Shown in pieces: positions 1 to 11,807 of a stretch of 64,000 nt of DNA. The DNA comes from Piromyces finnis (Eukaryota; Neocallimastigomycota; Neocallimastigomycetes; Neocallimastigales; Neocallimastigaceae), in contig MCFH01000026.1 in the NCBI GenBank assembly GCA_002104945.1, positions 1-64,000 of the forward strand, read 5' to 3'. Position 1 is the stretch's first letter, and each line of letters starts with the position of its first letter. Below the pieces are notes generated by a model, which was not told the DNA's origin, ran no database searches, and saw only the letters and a list, made by a program, of their open reading frames with translations. A program made the translations under genes and the position numbers.

Positions 1-379
1 CTATTGTTGTATTGTTTCTTGTAAGAGACTGATTCACTCTACATCATGTAAAAATACTATTCACAAGCTTTCTGGTGTCGACATTCTTGATTCAAATTTT
101 TTACCAATTTAAATATTTAATGAAAAGTAAAGTCAAACAAGTTTAGTGTCAAAAAGCGATTCGAATTTACTAACAACAAACCAAAACTAGAATTTTAAAG
201 AAAATTTACAACTAGAATTCAAAAAAAGAAACTTTAAACAAAGCATCGTAACAATTTTTGTACTATCCCAGTACTTTTAAGAAGAGAGAGAGAGACAGAT
301 TTTTTTTCCATATACGTTATATTTATATTTTTATTAGTATTTATTTTATATTCAATATTTTTAATTAGAATTTATTATC

Positions 380-3300
380 ATGTCAGTCCTTTATATTAAA
401 GACAAGAATTATATCAGACGTGGTACCCGGTCTTATGGTATCCCCTTAGATGATATTCGCTCCTTCTTTATCCGTGGTATTCGATCATGGTCAGTAAATA
501 TGCTATGGGAAAAACTCGAGGTTATTCTAGAAGATAAATTTAATTCAGTTATTAGTGTTAAATATTTTCAGACTTTCAATGATCACTTTTTCTTAGTCAA
601 GGTTCATGGTTCATCGAAAGATTGTATTAAAATCTTACACATGTTAAAGAAGAAACTTTCAGTTACCTCAATTTCCTTTTCAGCTCGTAGTAGAAGGAAT
701 CACAAATACACTTTTTCCACTCTCAAACGTAAAATTTTAGTTTCTAATAAACATCAACATTCTATTCAACAATCATTTCAACAATCAGTTCAACAATCTC
801 ATCAACAATCCGATCTTCAACTAGATCTTCAACAAGATCTTCAACAAGTTTCCAATCATGAAAATATTCCAGATCTACAGCAAACACAATTTCAATCTCA
901 ACATTCAACAATTAATTCTAATAGCTCTATCAACTCTGATAACAGTTCAATAGTTGATAGTTCTTCAGTTTCACAGCCATCTAGTAATAGTTCTACTTAT
1001 TCCTCTGATGCATCATCCATTAATAACGATGACTTTAATAATAATAATAATAGCAACGATTCTTCCTCATCCAACAAGCCTGATAACTTTTCTTTTTGTC
1101 TTAGTTGGAACACCAATGGGTGGAATCACGAAAAGAGAGATAGTATTAGCTATTTCACAGCTATTTTCAAACCATTATTTTTATGTTTCCAAGAAACTGG
1201 TAATGGTTCTGGATCGAATACAGATTATCCTTGTCGTGTTACTTTGCGAAACTATAGACACTTTTTCAAGAAAGCTGACGAATCAGTTCCGGGAATGAGA
1301 GGTTTATATTTAGGTTTTCACAATTCATGTCAAGCCTCACTTGAAAACTTCTCTGGAAAGTATATTATTTCTATTTATACTTTTAGTCTCTGGAATAGAT
1401 TCAAATGCTCGATTGGAAATGTTTATATGCCTCATAGTCATCACAACATCTATGTTGATCATGCAAAGTTAGAAGTTCGCTTGTGGTTACAAACTCATTC
1501 ATCCCATCCATCGATTCTTGTTGGTGATTTTAATATGTCTAAAGTAAAATTATCCAACTGGTTATCAACTAATGGATTAGGAGATTGGGAAATTCTTCCG
1601 CTTAGAGGGTCTACTATCTCTTGGACTCGAGGTGATCAATCTTCCGACATTGACCATGCTCTTATCAATTCGAAGATGAAAGATCTTATTCACTCAGGAT
1701 CATTTATAAATAATTTTTATCCTGTATCAGACCATAAGCCACTTCTTATTAATGGTAAAATTATTCCTATGGAAGATTTTTCTAATGACTTTAATGTTCC
1801 TAAGAAAATTCTGAAATGGAATAGATTAAAATGTATTGAGGAAAAGGAATCTATTCTCAGTCATAATAAATTCCAAATACTTTCAGCAAAATCCAACGAT
1901 CCTAATGTTTCTACAGATGAACTTTCCAAAGAGTTTACTTCAACTGCTTTTTCAATTGCAGACGAGCTCAGTATTACTTCAGCAAATAATGTTATAAAGT
2001 CTTCATTTCATATTTCACAACAAATTTTTAATCTTCAAAAAATCAAAATGAAGTTGTATAAGAGATTTAAAAAAGAAAGAATTTATGATATAGATGAATT
2101 TATTAAAAGAATTAAAATCTACCGTAAACTCATTGATTACATCCACAAAAGATGTAATGAATTTAGGAAGCAAGAATATCTTCATTGGATTAAAACAGGA
2201 TGTGAGTATATGAAGAGTCATAATCCTAAGAAGGCCTGGAAATGGATCAAGAAAACTGCAAAAATTGGAAAAGATTCTTTCTTTATTGCTCAACCAATTA
2301 AAAATAAAAATGGAGAATTAGTTGTTGCTACGGAAGAACAACTAGATGTGTGGCATGATCATTTCGAAAATCTTGCATCAGACCCAAGTGGTGTAAGTCT
2401 TGATTTGGAGCATTGGTATGAAGAACCAACGAATAAACGTTTTTCACTTCCTATGCTTGATGAGTGGGATATCAACCAAGATATTAGTATTGATGAAGTC
2501 AAGTCAGCTATCCTCACTACTCCAAATTATAAAGCATCAGGTCCGGATGGTATTCCAATTGAATTTTACAAAGCATTAGTTCCATCAAGTAATGATTCTA
2601 ATAATGCTACAGATAATAATTCTTCTGGTAATACTACTTCAGATAATGATGCTCATGGTTTAAATTTTATTCTTAAATTATTCAACCGTATTTGGGATGG
2701 AGATTTCCCCAACTCATGGAATGAATCCAGTATTGTTTCTATTCCTAAGAAGGGAGATTTGACAGATTGTGATAACTATCGAGGTATATCACTTATCAAT
2801 AATGGTATTAAGTTGATTTCCAAAATTGTCACCACTAGAATCTCAGAATATGGTTTAAAGAATAATTTCATTAGACCTGAACAATTTGGTTTTCGAAAAA
2901 AGGAAGAAAGTATTAGTCTTTTCATTTCAATCCAAGAAATATGCCGTAGACGTCAATTAGATAATAAAGAGACATATTTGGCCTTTTTAGATCTCAGGAA
3001 AGCATACGATTCAGTCCCAATCGGTAATATTCTCCATAAATTAGATTGTTTAGGAATCCGAGGTAAGAGTCTACAATTTATCAAAAATTTATATTTAACA
3101 TCTAAGGCTAATGTCAAATTAGATGGACAATTCTCGAAATCTTTTGATGTGAAGAAAGGAGTCCGTCAAGGTTGCCCTCTTTCTCCTATTCTCTTTAATC
3201 TCTTTATTAATGATATATTTAGAGAGTGCGAAGATCTAGGAGTCAGTTTAGGTGACACTCGATGCTGTGGTGGACTTTTTGCAGATGATATAGTTATTTG

Positions 3301-4902
3301 TGCTCCAACAAGAGGATGCTTAAAAAAGATGCTTAGAAGAGTTAATGAATGGGCATTGTATAATGAAATGGAATTTGGTATCCAGAAATGTTCAACGATG
3401 GTGATTCGTCCTGAATCAATAGAAAATCAGAACAAGAGAGATCCAACATTTTACTTAGCAGGACAACCCATTCCAACTACTGATTGCTATACTTATCTTG
3501 GTGTTCCATTTGATAAGAATCTGTCCCTTAAACCAGTAATTAAAGCTCTTAATAACAAGGTTTTGAAAGGCTTTTCTCAGTCAGTAAATTCTTAAGAAAT
3601 CCTAATATTCCTATTCCTTTCAAAAAACTAGTACTTAACTCACAAGTGATTAGCAGAGTTTCATACTTTGCACCATTACTTGGATCCAACAAAGCTAGGT
3701 CTAGGATTGCTCAGAAGCATGTTAACAAAGGAATACGATGGGTTGCCGGAGTTCATAAAGCTGTATCGTTTATATCTTTATACTCTATTTCAAAAGATTT
3801 GAATATTCCTCCATTGTCAGCCAAATGTGCGTTAGCTCAGGTTAGATGTTTTAACAAATGGAAAAACTCAAATTGTATTATCTCACACCTTGTCAATTAC
3901 ATTCCTAAATTTAGAAAATACACGTGGTGCAAATCAAGTAGGACACTTGATAAAAAATTAAAGAAACATGGAGATGTTAAAGCAGTTAAAAACTTTTATT
4001 GGAAAGATCTCAAAGGGAATTCAATCAAAGCGCAATATTATGATGATAATAAATTTATTGAAACTAAAGATTTTATTAAATTATGTTATGAGTACCCAGA
4101 GTTTGCCTATGGCTTCTACTGGCTATTGAAAGCAAGAAGCGGATACAAGTTGGATGCTAGAGTTGCCAAAGCTGCCAAATTTGTTGATCCAGTTTGTCCT
4201 AACTACTGTCCATGTTGCAAGTGTGGAGATCAAAGTATTAAACATTGGTTATTAGATTGTCCAACATTTAGAGATATCCGTATTAAACATTATGATTCCA
4301 TAGTCCAGCTATTAAATTTTTTCAGTCAACGTAATTCCAATAGTCCTATCAATAATAATGAAATTGATAATATCAGTAGAGATAGTAATAACATTAATAG
4401 TAATAGTAACAATAGTAGTAATAACAATAGTAATAGTAACAATAGTAATAGTAACAATAGTAATAATAACAATAATAGAAATAATAATATTAGTAATGAT
4501 AGCAATAGTGAAGATAATAATTCTAATTTAGATAGTAATTTAGTTAATGATAGTAATAGTTCTAATAATCCGGTGAATATTAATGTGTATGATTATTCTA
4601 GTGTGTGCAGTAAAATATTTAAATTCCTTCTTGGGGGAAGAAGTTTTAACAATATTAATTACAATTCAAGGGAATGGAAAGAACTTTGTAAGCGTCAGAT
4701 TCAATCTGGTACTAACGAAGGAACACCATTCTTGACGGTAACCGCGGAACTTCTAACCAAAATCATGCCTTTTGCTATTGGCCAGCAATGGTCAATGTTC
4801 AAAAGGTTTGAAGCAACATCCAAGAGCGTCAATGCTGAAGAAACAGTAAGACAGGCCAGGAGGGCCAGCGCAACCAATGGAGATCATAATTTTGTTCCAT
4901 GA
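380..4902 (+). pseudogene. LINE polyprotein copy 1 (APE endonuclease + reverse transcriptase), one frameshift
   Basis: The frame is open from the ATG at 380 to about 3570, where GGG in copies 2 and 3 is GG here; it stops at 3595 and resumes downstream to the TGA ending at 4902. Without the lesion it would be about 1,507 codons. Seen in order: a short N-terminal domain (1-120); Gln-rich then Ser/Asn-rich linkers (125-235); an exonuclease-endonuclease-phosphatase domain from about 237 (SWNTNGW, QETG, GDFN, SDIDH, SDH); and a reverse transcriptase with FLDLRKAYDSVP, KKGVRQGCPLSPILFN and FADDIVI (motifs A, B and C). A CCHC-type knuckle lies in the 3' part (around 4195-4265), then an Asn/Ser-rich linker (about 4340-4580) and a conserved C-terminal tail. 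Because the RT catalytic part precedes the frameshift, the truncated 1,071-residue product keeps EN and RT but lacks the knuckle. Confidence 0.93.
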
Positions 4903-4936
4903 CAAAATTTTGATCTTTGGCTCGGTGTCCCATTGG
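4874..4936 (+). promoter_or_regulatory. Inverted-repeat hairpin spanning the LINE stop codon (copy 1)
   Basis: An outer stem CCAATGG (4874-4880) pairs with CCATTGG (4930-4936). Inside it, GATCATAATTTTGT (4882-4895) pairs with ACAAAATTTTGATC (4902-4915) at 13 of 14 positions over a 6-base loop. The TGA stop codon (4900-4902) sits in the loop. The same structure recurs in copy 2 (10525-10587). LINE reverse transcriptases often recognise 3' RNA structure, so a role in template recognition is an inference; it could also affect translation termination. Confidence 0.55.
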
Positions 4937-5136
4937 AAGTCAAATACAATTATTATACTTTAGTATGATAGTGGCTTTCTTACTTTAATTAAAATTACTA
5001 GAATACATTATACCCAATTTTTATTCATTTGTGTTTATTTAAACATATTTTTTTTATTTTTATTTTATTTTAATTTTTTATTACATGTATTATAATTTTA
5101 ATTAAATTAATAATAAAGTTTAAAATATTTGATGCC

Positions 5137-5189
<53 letters not shown>

Positions 5190-5192
<3 letters not shown>

Positions 5193-5400
5193 ATGCTCAT
5201 GGTACTGAGAGAGTAGAAAGAATTAAATCCAAGTATTGCGCAATGGATGCTTGGTGCCCTCTTAGGAATGTGCCTTCATTTATTTAATAAATGTAATTTC
5301 TCAAGGGGTCTACTCATGCTCATGGTACTGAGAGAGTAGAAAGAATTAAATCCAAGCATTGCGCAATGGATGCTTGGTTAGTCTTCAAGGGAAAATTATT
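5190..5400 (+). repeat. Tandem 5' monomers of LINE copy 2 (period 123 bp)
   Basis: The motif CTCATGCTCATGGTACTGAG starts at 5190 and again at 5313, so the period is 123 bp. Each unit contains an AGAGAGTAGAAAG box, an inverted repeat made of CCAAG[T/C]AT and ATGCTTGG around TTGCGCAA, and a TTTATTTAATAAATG box. A third, degenerate start (GCTCATGGTACTGAGC) follows near 5409. Monomeric 5' ends are known as promoters in mouse L1 elements; a promoter role here is by analogy. Confidence 0.85.
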
Positions 5401-5427
5401 AGGACTAAGCTCATGGTACTGAGCGAT

Positions 5428-5580
5428 TAAAAAACATTTTATTCATCAAATTTAAGTATTTGATGAATAAGTGAATGTTTGATTTTCAGGTAAGTTTGTA
5501 TAGTATTTAATTAGAAGAGTAATACATTTTGTTGCTGTATTTTTTCTTTTATTCATGTATTCATGTAGTACTACTCTTCT
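5428..5580 (+). promoter_or_regulatory. Structured segment of the LINE 5' UTR (two predicted hairpins)
   Basis: TTATTCATCAAAT and ATTTGATGAATAA form a perfect 13-bp stem with a 6-base loop (about 5439-5470). In copy 3 the arm carries a change that leaves a G-T wobble (about 11227-11257). A second stem pairs GAAGAGTAATAC (near 5514) with GTACTACTCTTC (ending near 5580) at 11 of 12 positions. Between them is CAGGTAAGT (about 5497-5505), a strong splice-donor match. The function is unknown. Confidence 0.45.
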
Positions 5581-6020
5581 CTTGTAAGAATCCAATGTAG
5601 TCAACTTTAGCATTTGCATTGTACTTTTATATTCATGTAGCTATTGTTGTATTGTTTCTTGTAAGAGACTGATTCACTCTACATCATGTAAAAATACTAT
5701 TCACAAGCTTTCTGGTGTCGACATTCTTGATTCAAATTTTTTACCAATTTAAATATTTAATGAAAAGTAAAGTCAAACAAGTTTAGTGTCAAAAAGCGAA
5801 TCGAATTTACTAACAACAAACCAAAACTAGAATTTTTAAAGAAAATTTACAACTAGAATTCAAAAAAAGAAACTTTAAACAAAGCATCGTAACAATTTTT
5901 GTACTATCCAGTACTTTTAAGAAGAGAGAGAGAGACAGATTTTTTTCCATATACGTTATATTTGTAATTTTTATTAGTATTTATTTTATATTCAATATTT
6001 TTTAATTAGAATTTATTATC

Positions 6021-9000
6021 ATGTCAGTCCTTTATATTAAAGATAAGAATTATATCAGACGTGGTACCCGGTCTTATGGTATCCCCTTAGATGATATTCG
6101 CTCCTTCTTTATCCGTGGTATTCGATCATGGTCAGTAAATATGCTATGGGAAAAACTCGAGGTTATTCTAGAAGATAAATTTAATTCAGTTATTAGTGTT
6201 AAATATTTTCAGACTTTCAATGATCACTTTTTCTTAGTCAAGGTTCATGGTTCATCAAAAGATTGTATTAAAATCTTACACATGTTAAAGAAGAAACTTT
6301 CAGTTACCTCAATTTCCTTTTCAGCTCGTAGTAGAAGGAATCACAAATACACTTTTTCCACTCTCAAACGTAAAATTTTAGTTTCTAATAAACATCAACA
6401 TTCTATTCAACAATCATTTCAACAATCAGTTCAACAATCAGTTCAACAATCTCATCAACAATCCGATCTTCAACAAGATCTTCAACAGGATCTTCAACAA
6501 GTTTCCCATCATGAAAATATTCCAGATCTACAGCAAACACAATTTCAATCTCAACATTCAACAATTAATTCTAATAGTTCTATCAACTCTGATAACAGTT
6601 CAATAGTTGATAGTTCTTCAGTTTCACAGCCATCTAGTAATAGTTCTACTTATTCCTCTGATGCATCATCCATTAATAACGATGACTTTAATAATAATAA
6701 TAATAGCAACGATTCTTCCTCATCCAACAAGCCTGATAACTTTTCTTTTTGTCTTAGTTGGAACACCAATGGGTGGAATCACGAAAAGAGAGATAGTATT
6801 AGCTATTTCACAGCTATTTTCAAACCATTATTTTATGTTTCCAAGAAACTGGTAATGGTTCTGGATCGAATACAGATTATCCTTGTCGTGTTACTTTGCG
6901 AAACTATAGACACTTTTTCAAGAAAGCTGACGAATCAGTTCCGGGAATGAGAGGTTTATATTTAGGTTTTCACAATTCGTGTCAAGCCTCACTTGAAAAC
7001 TTCTCTGGAAAGTATATTATTTCTATTTATACTTTTAGTCTCTGGAATAGATTCAAATGCTCGATTGGAAATGTTTATATGCCTCATAGTCATCACAACA
7101 TCTATGTTGATCATGCAAAGTTAGAAGTTCGCTTGTGGTTACAAACTCATTCATCCCATCCATCGATTCTTGTTGGTGATTTTAATATGTCTAAAGTAAA
7201 ATTATCCAACTGGTTATCAACTAATGGATTAGGAGATTGGGAAATTCTTCCGCTTAGAGGGTCTACTATCTCTTGGACTCGAGGTGATCAATCTTCCGAC
7301 ATTGACCATGCTCTTATCAATTCGAAGATGAAAGATCTTATTCACTCAGGATCATTTATAAATAATTTTTATCCTGTATCAGACCATAAGCCACTTCTTA
7401 TTAATGGTAAAATTATTCCTATGGAAGATTTTTCTAATGACTTTAATGTTCCTAAGAAAATTCTGAAATGGAATAGATTAAAATGTATTGAGGAAAAGGA
7501 ATCTATTCTCAGTCATAATAAATTCCAAATACTTTCAGCAAAATTCAACGATCCTAATGTTTCTACAGATGAACTTTCCAAAGAGTTTACTTCAACTGCT
7601 TTTTCAATTGCAGACGAGCTCAGTATTACCTCAGCAAATAATGTTATAAAGTCTTCATTTCATATTTCACAACAAATTTTTAATCTCCAAAAAATCAAAA
7701 TGAAGTTGTATAAGAGATTTAAAAAAGAAAGAATTTATGATATAGATGAATTTATTAAAAGAATTAAAATCTACCGTAAGCTCATTGATTACATCCACAA
7801 AAGATGTAATGAATTTAGGAAACAAGAATATCTTCATTGGATTAAAACAGGATGTGAGTATATGAAGAGTCATAATCCTAAGAAGGCCTGGAAATGGATC
7901 AAGAAAACTGCAAAAATTGGAAAAGATTCTTTCTTTATTGCTCAACCAATTAAAAACAAAAATGGAGAATTAGTTGTTGCTACGGAAGAACAACTAGATG
8001 TGTGGCATGATCATTTCGAAAAGCTTGCATCAGATCCAAGTGGTGTAAGTCTTGATTTGGAGCATTGGTATGAAGAACCAACGAATAAACGTTTTTCACT
8101 CCCTATGCTTGATGAATGGGATATCAACCAAGATATTAGTATTGATGAAGTCAAGTCAGCTATCCTCTCTACTCCGAATTATAAAGCATCAGGTCCGGAT
8201 GGTATTCCAATTGAATTTTACAAAGCATTAATTCCATCAAGTAATGATTCTAATAATGCTACAGATAATAATTCTTCCGGTAATACCACTTCAGATAATG
8301 ATGCTTATGGTTTAAATTTTATTCTTAAATTATTCAACCGTATTTGGGATGGAGATTCCCCAACTCATGGAATGAATCCAGTATTGTTTCTATTCCTAAG
8401 AAGGGAGATTTGACAGATTGTGATAACTATCGAGGTATATCACTTATCAATAATGGTATTAAGTTGATTTCCAAAATTGTCACCACTAGAATCTCAGAAT
8501 ATGGTCTAAAGAATAATTTCATTAGACCTGAACAATTTGGTTTTCGAAAAAAGGAAGAAAGTATCAGTCTTTTCATTTCAATCCAAGAAATATGCCGTAG
8601 ACGTCAATTAGATAATAAAGAGACATATTTGGCCTTTTTAGATCTCAGGAAAGCATACGATTCAGTCCCAATCGGTAATATTCTCCATAAATTAGATTGT
8701 TTAGGAATCCGAGGTAAGAGTCTACAATTTATCAAAAATTTATATTTAACATCTAAGGCTAATGTCAAATTAGATGGACAATTCTCGAAATCTTTTGATG
8801 TGAAGAAAGGAGTCCGTCAAGGATGCCCTCTTTCTCCTATTCTCTTTAATCTCTTTATTAATGATATATTTAGAGAGTGCGAAGATCTAGGAGTCAGTTT
8901 AGGTGACACTCGATGCTGTGGTGGACTTTTTGCAGATGATATAGTTATTTGTGCTCCAACAAGAGGATGCTTAAAAAAGATGCTTAGAAGAGTTAATGAA

Positions 9001-10553
9001 TGGGCATTGTATAATGAAATGGAATTTGGTATCCAGAAATGTTCAACGATGGTGATTCGTCCTGAATCAATAGAAAATCAGAACAAGAGAGATCCAACAT
9101 TTTACTTAGCAGGACAACCCATTCCAACTACTGATTGTTATACTTATCTTGGTGTTCCATTTGATAAGAATCTGTCCCTTAAACCAGTAATTAAAGCTCT
9201 TAATAACAAGGTTTTGAAAGGGCTTTTCTCAGTCAGTAAATTCTTAAGAAATCCTAATATTCCTATTCCTTTCAAAAAACTAGTACTTAACTCACAAGTG
9301 ATTAGCAGAGTTTCATACTTTGCACCATTACTTGGATCCAACAAAGCTAGGTCTAGGATTGCTCAGAAGCATGTTAACAAAGGAATACGATGGGTTGCCG
9401 GAGTTCATAAAGCTGTATCGTTTATATCTTTATACTCTATTTCAAAAGATTTGAATATTCCTCCATTGTCAGCCAAATGTGCGTTAGCTCAGGTTAGATG
9501 TTTTAACAAATGGAAAAACTCAAATTGTATTATCTCACACCTTGTCAATTACATTCCTAAATTTAGAAAATACACGTGGTGCAAATCAAGTAGGACACTT
9601 GATAAAAAATTAAAGAAACATGGAGATGTTAAAGCAGTTAAAAACTTTTATTGGAAAGATCTCAAAGGGAATTCAATCAAAGCGCAATATTATGATGATA
9701 ATAAATTTATTGAAACTAAAGATTTTATTAAATTATGTTATGAGTACCCAGAGTTTGCCTATGGCTTCTACTGGCTATTGAAAGCAAGAAGCGGATACAA
9801 GTTGGATGCTAGAGTTGCCAAAGCTGCCAAATTTGTTGATCCAGTTTGTCCTAACTACTGTCCATGTTGCAAGTGTGGAGATCAAAGTATTAAACATTGG
9901 TTATTAGATTGTCCAACATTTAGAGATATCCGTATTAAACATTATGATTCCATAGTCCAGCTATTAAATTTTTTCAGTCAACGTAATTCCAATAGTCCTA
10001 TCAATAATAATGAAATTGATAATATCAGTAGAGATAGTAATAACATTAATATAATAGTAACAATAGTAGTAATAACAATAGTAATAGTAACAATAGTAAT
10101 AGTAACAATAGTAATAATAACAATAATAGAAATAATAATATTAGTAATGATAGCAATAGTGAAGATAATAATTCTAATTTAGATAGTAATTTAGTTAATG
10201 ATAGTAATAGTTCTAATAATCCGGTGAATATTAATGTGTATGATTATTCTAGTGTGTGCAGTAAAATATTTAAATTCCTTCTTGGGGGAAGAAGTTTTAA
10301 CAATATTAATTACAATTCAAGGGAATGGAAAGAACTTTGTAAGCGTCAGATTCAATCTGGTACTAACGAAGGAACACCATTCTTGACGGTAACCGCGGAA
10401 CTTCTAACCAAAATCATGCCTTTTGCTATTGGCCAGCAATGGTCAATGTTCAAAAGGTTTGAAGCAACATCCAAGAGCGTCAATGCTGAAGAAACAGTAA
10501 GACAGGCCAGGAGGGCCAGCGCAACCAATGGAGATCATAATTTTGTTCCATGA
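6021..10553 (+). pseudogene. LINE polyprotein copy 2, three frameshifts
   Basis: It starts with the same N-terminus as copy 1. Three single-base losses break it: a T-run at about 6832 (in the endonuclease, between the SWNTNGW and QETG motifs), a T-run at about 8357 (before the RT fingers), and a G at about 10049 (in the Asn/Ser linker). The pieces 6021-6950, 6896-8413, 8344-10182 and 10224-10553 are the resulting open stretches. The RT motifs A-C and the CCHC knuckle are intact in the third piece. Loss of the endonuclease frame makes this copy unable to encode a complete protein as read. Confidence 0.93.
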
Positions 10554-10587
10554 CAAAATTTTGATCTTTGGCTCGGTGTCCCATTGG
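10525..10587 (+). promoter_or_regulatory. Stop-codon hairpin of LINE copy 2
   Basis: Same nested inverted repeat as at 4874-4936: outer CCAATGG (10525-10531) and CCATTGG (10581-10587), with the inner GATCATAATTTTGT/ACAAAATTTTGATC stem around the TGA. Given how similar the copies are, conservation here is weak evidence of selection. Confidence 0.5.
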
Positions 10588-10815
10588 AAGTCAAATACAA
10601 TTATTATACTTTAGTATGATAGTGGCTTTCTTACTTTAATTAAAATTACTAGAATACATTATACCCAAATTTTATTCATTTGTGTTTATTTAAACATATT
10701 TTTTTTATTTTTATTTTTATTTTTATTTTTTATTACATGTATTATAATTTTAATTAAATTAATAATAAAGTTTAAAATATTTGATGCCGTTAAAAAAAAA
10801 AAAAAAAAAAAAAAA

Positions 10816-11210
10816 TACTCATGCTCATACCCTCTTGGGAACGTGCCTTCATTTATTTAATAAATGTAGTTTCTCAAGGGGGTCTACTCATGCTCATGGT
10901 ACTGAGAGAGTAGAAAGACCCTCTTGGGTACGTGCCTTCATTTATTTAATAAATGTAGTTTCTCAAGGGGGTCTACTCATGCTCATGGTACTGAGAGAGT
11001 AGAAAGAATTAAATCCAAGTATCGCGCAATGGATGCTTGGTGCCCTCTTGGAAACGTGCCTTCATTTATTTAATAAACGTAGTTTATCAAGGGAGTCTAC
11101 TCATGCTCATGGTACTGAGAGAGTAGAAAGAATTAAATCCAAGCATTGCGCAATGGATGCTTGGTTAGTCTTTAAGGGAAAATTATTAGGACTAAGCTCA
11201 TGGTACTGAG
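10816..11210 (+). repeat. Tandem 5' monomers of LINE copy 3, including shortened units
   Basis: CTCATGCTCAT starts occur at 10818, 10887, 10976 and 11100, giving steps of 69, 89 and 124 bp. The 124-bp unit is complete. The 89-bp unit lacks the ~35-bp AATTAAATCC...GCTTGGTG block containing the inverted repeat. The 69-bp unit also lacks the GGTACTGAGAGAGTAGAAAG box. Thus monomer number and content differ between copies 2 and 3. Confidence 0.85.
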
Positions 11211-11807
11211 CGATTAAAAAACATTTTATTCATCGAATTAAGTATTTGATGAATAAGTTGAATGTTTGATACTCAGGTAAGTTTGTATAGTATTTAATTA
11301 GAAGAGTAATACATTTTGTTGCTGTATTTTTCTTTTATTCATGTATTCATGTAGTACTACTCTTCTCTTGTAAGAATCCAATGTAGTCAACTTTAGCATT
11401 TGCATTGTATTTTTATATTCATGTAGCTATTGTTGTATTGTTTCTTGTAAGAGACTGATTCACTCTACATCATGTGAAAATACTATTCACAAGCTTTCTG
11501 GTGTCGACATTCTTGATTCAAATTTTTTACCAATTTAAATATTTAATGAAAAATAAAGTCAAACAAGTTTAGTGTCAAAAAGCGATTCGAATTTACTAAC
11601 AACAAACCAAAACTAGAATTTTTAAAGAAAATTTACAACTAGAATTCAAAAAAAAGAAACTTTAAACAAAGCATCGTAACAATTTTTGTACTATCCAGTA
11701 CTTTTAAGAAGAGAGAGAGAGACAGATTTTTTTCCATATACGTTATATTTATAATTTTTATTAGTATTTATTTTATATTCAATATTTTTTTAATTAGAAT
11801 TTATTAT

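Larger units (their letters stand above)
1..5189 (+). mobile_element. LINE (APE-type non-LTR retrotransposon), copy 1, 5' end outside window
   Basis: Nearly complete element. Its first base matches base 5641, inside the 5' UTR of copy 2, so about 450 bases of its 5' end lie upstream of the window. It has a 5' UTR to 379, one long reading frame (380-4902), a 3' UTR of about 240 bases and a poly(A) tail of about 50 (5140-5189). The tail abuts the first 5' monomer of copy 2 with no intervening host sequence. It is nearly identical to copies 2 and 3, which implies recent activity. The protein has an endonuclease, a reverse transcriptase and a CCHC knuckle but no visible RNase H. The clade cannot be assigned by eye. 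Confidence 0.95.
5190..10815 (+). mobile_element. LINE copy 2, full length
   Basis: The element runs from the first 5' monomer, immediately after the poly(A) of copy 1, to its own poly(A) (about 10791-10815). It has a 5' UTR of about 830 bases (two monomers plus unique sequence), an ORF region (6021-10553) and a 3' UTR. It differs from copy 1 by scattered substitutions, small length changes in the Gln-rich and Asn/Ser-rich linkers, and single-base indels. No target-site duplication separates it from its neighbours: the tail is followed directly by the monomers of copy 3. Confidence 0.95.

Noticed and set aside
10781-11002. Small ORF starting in the poly(A) of LINE copy 2
   Set aside because: It translates the A tail and 5' monomers; no sign of coding constraint.
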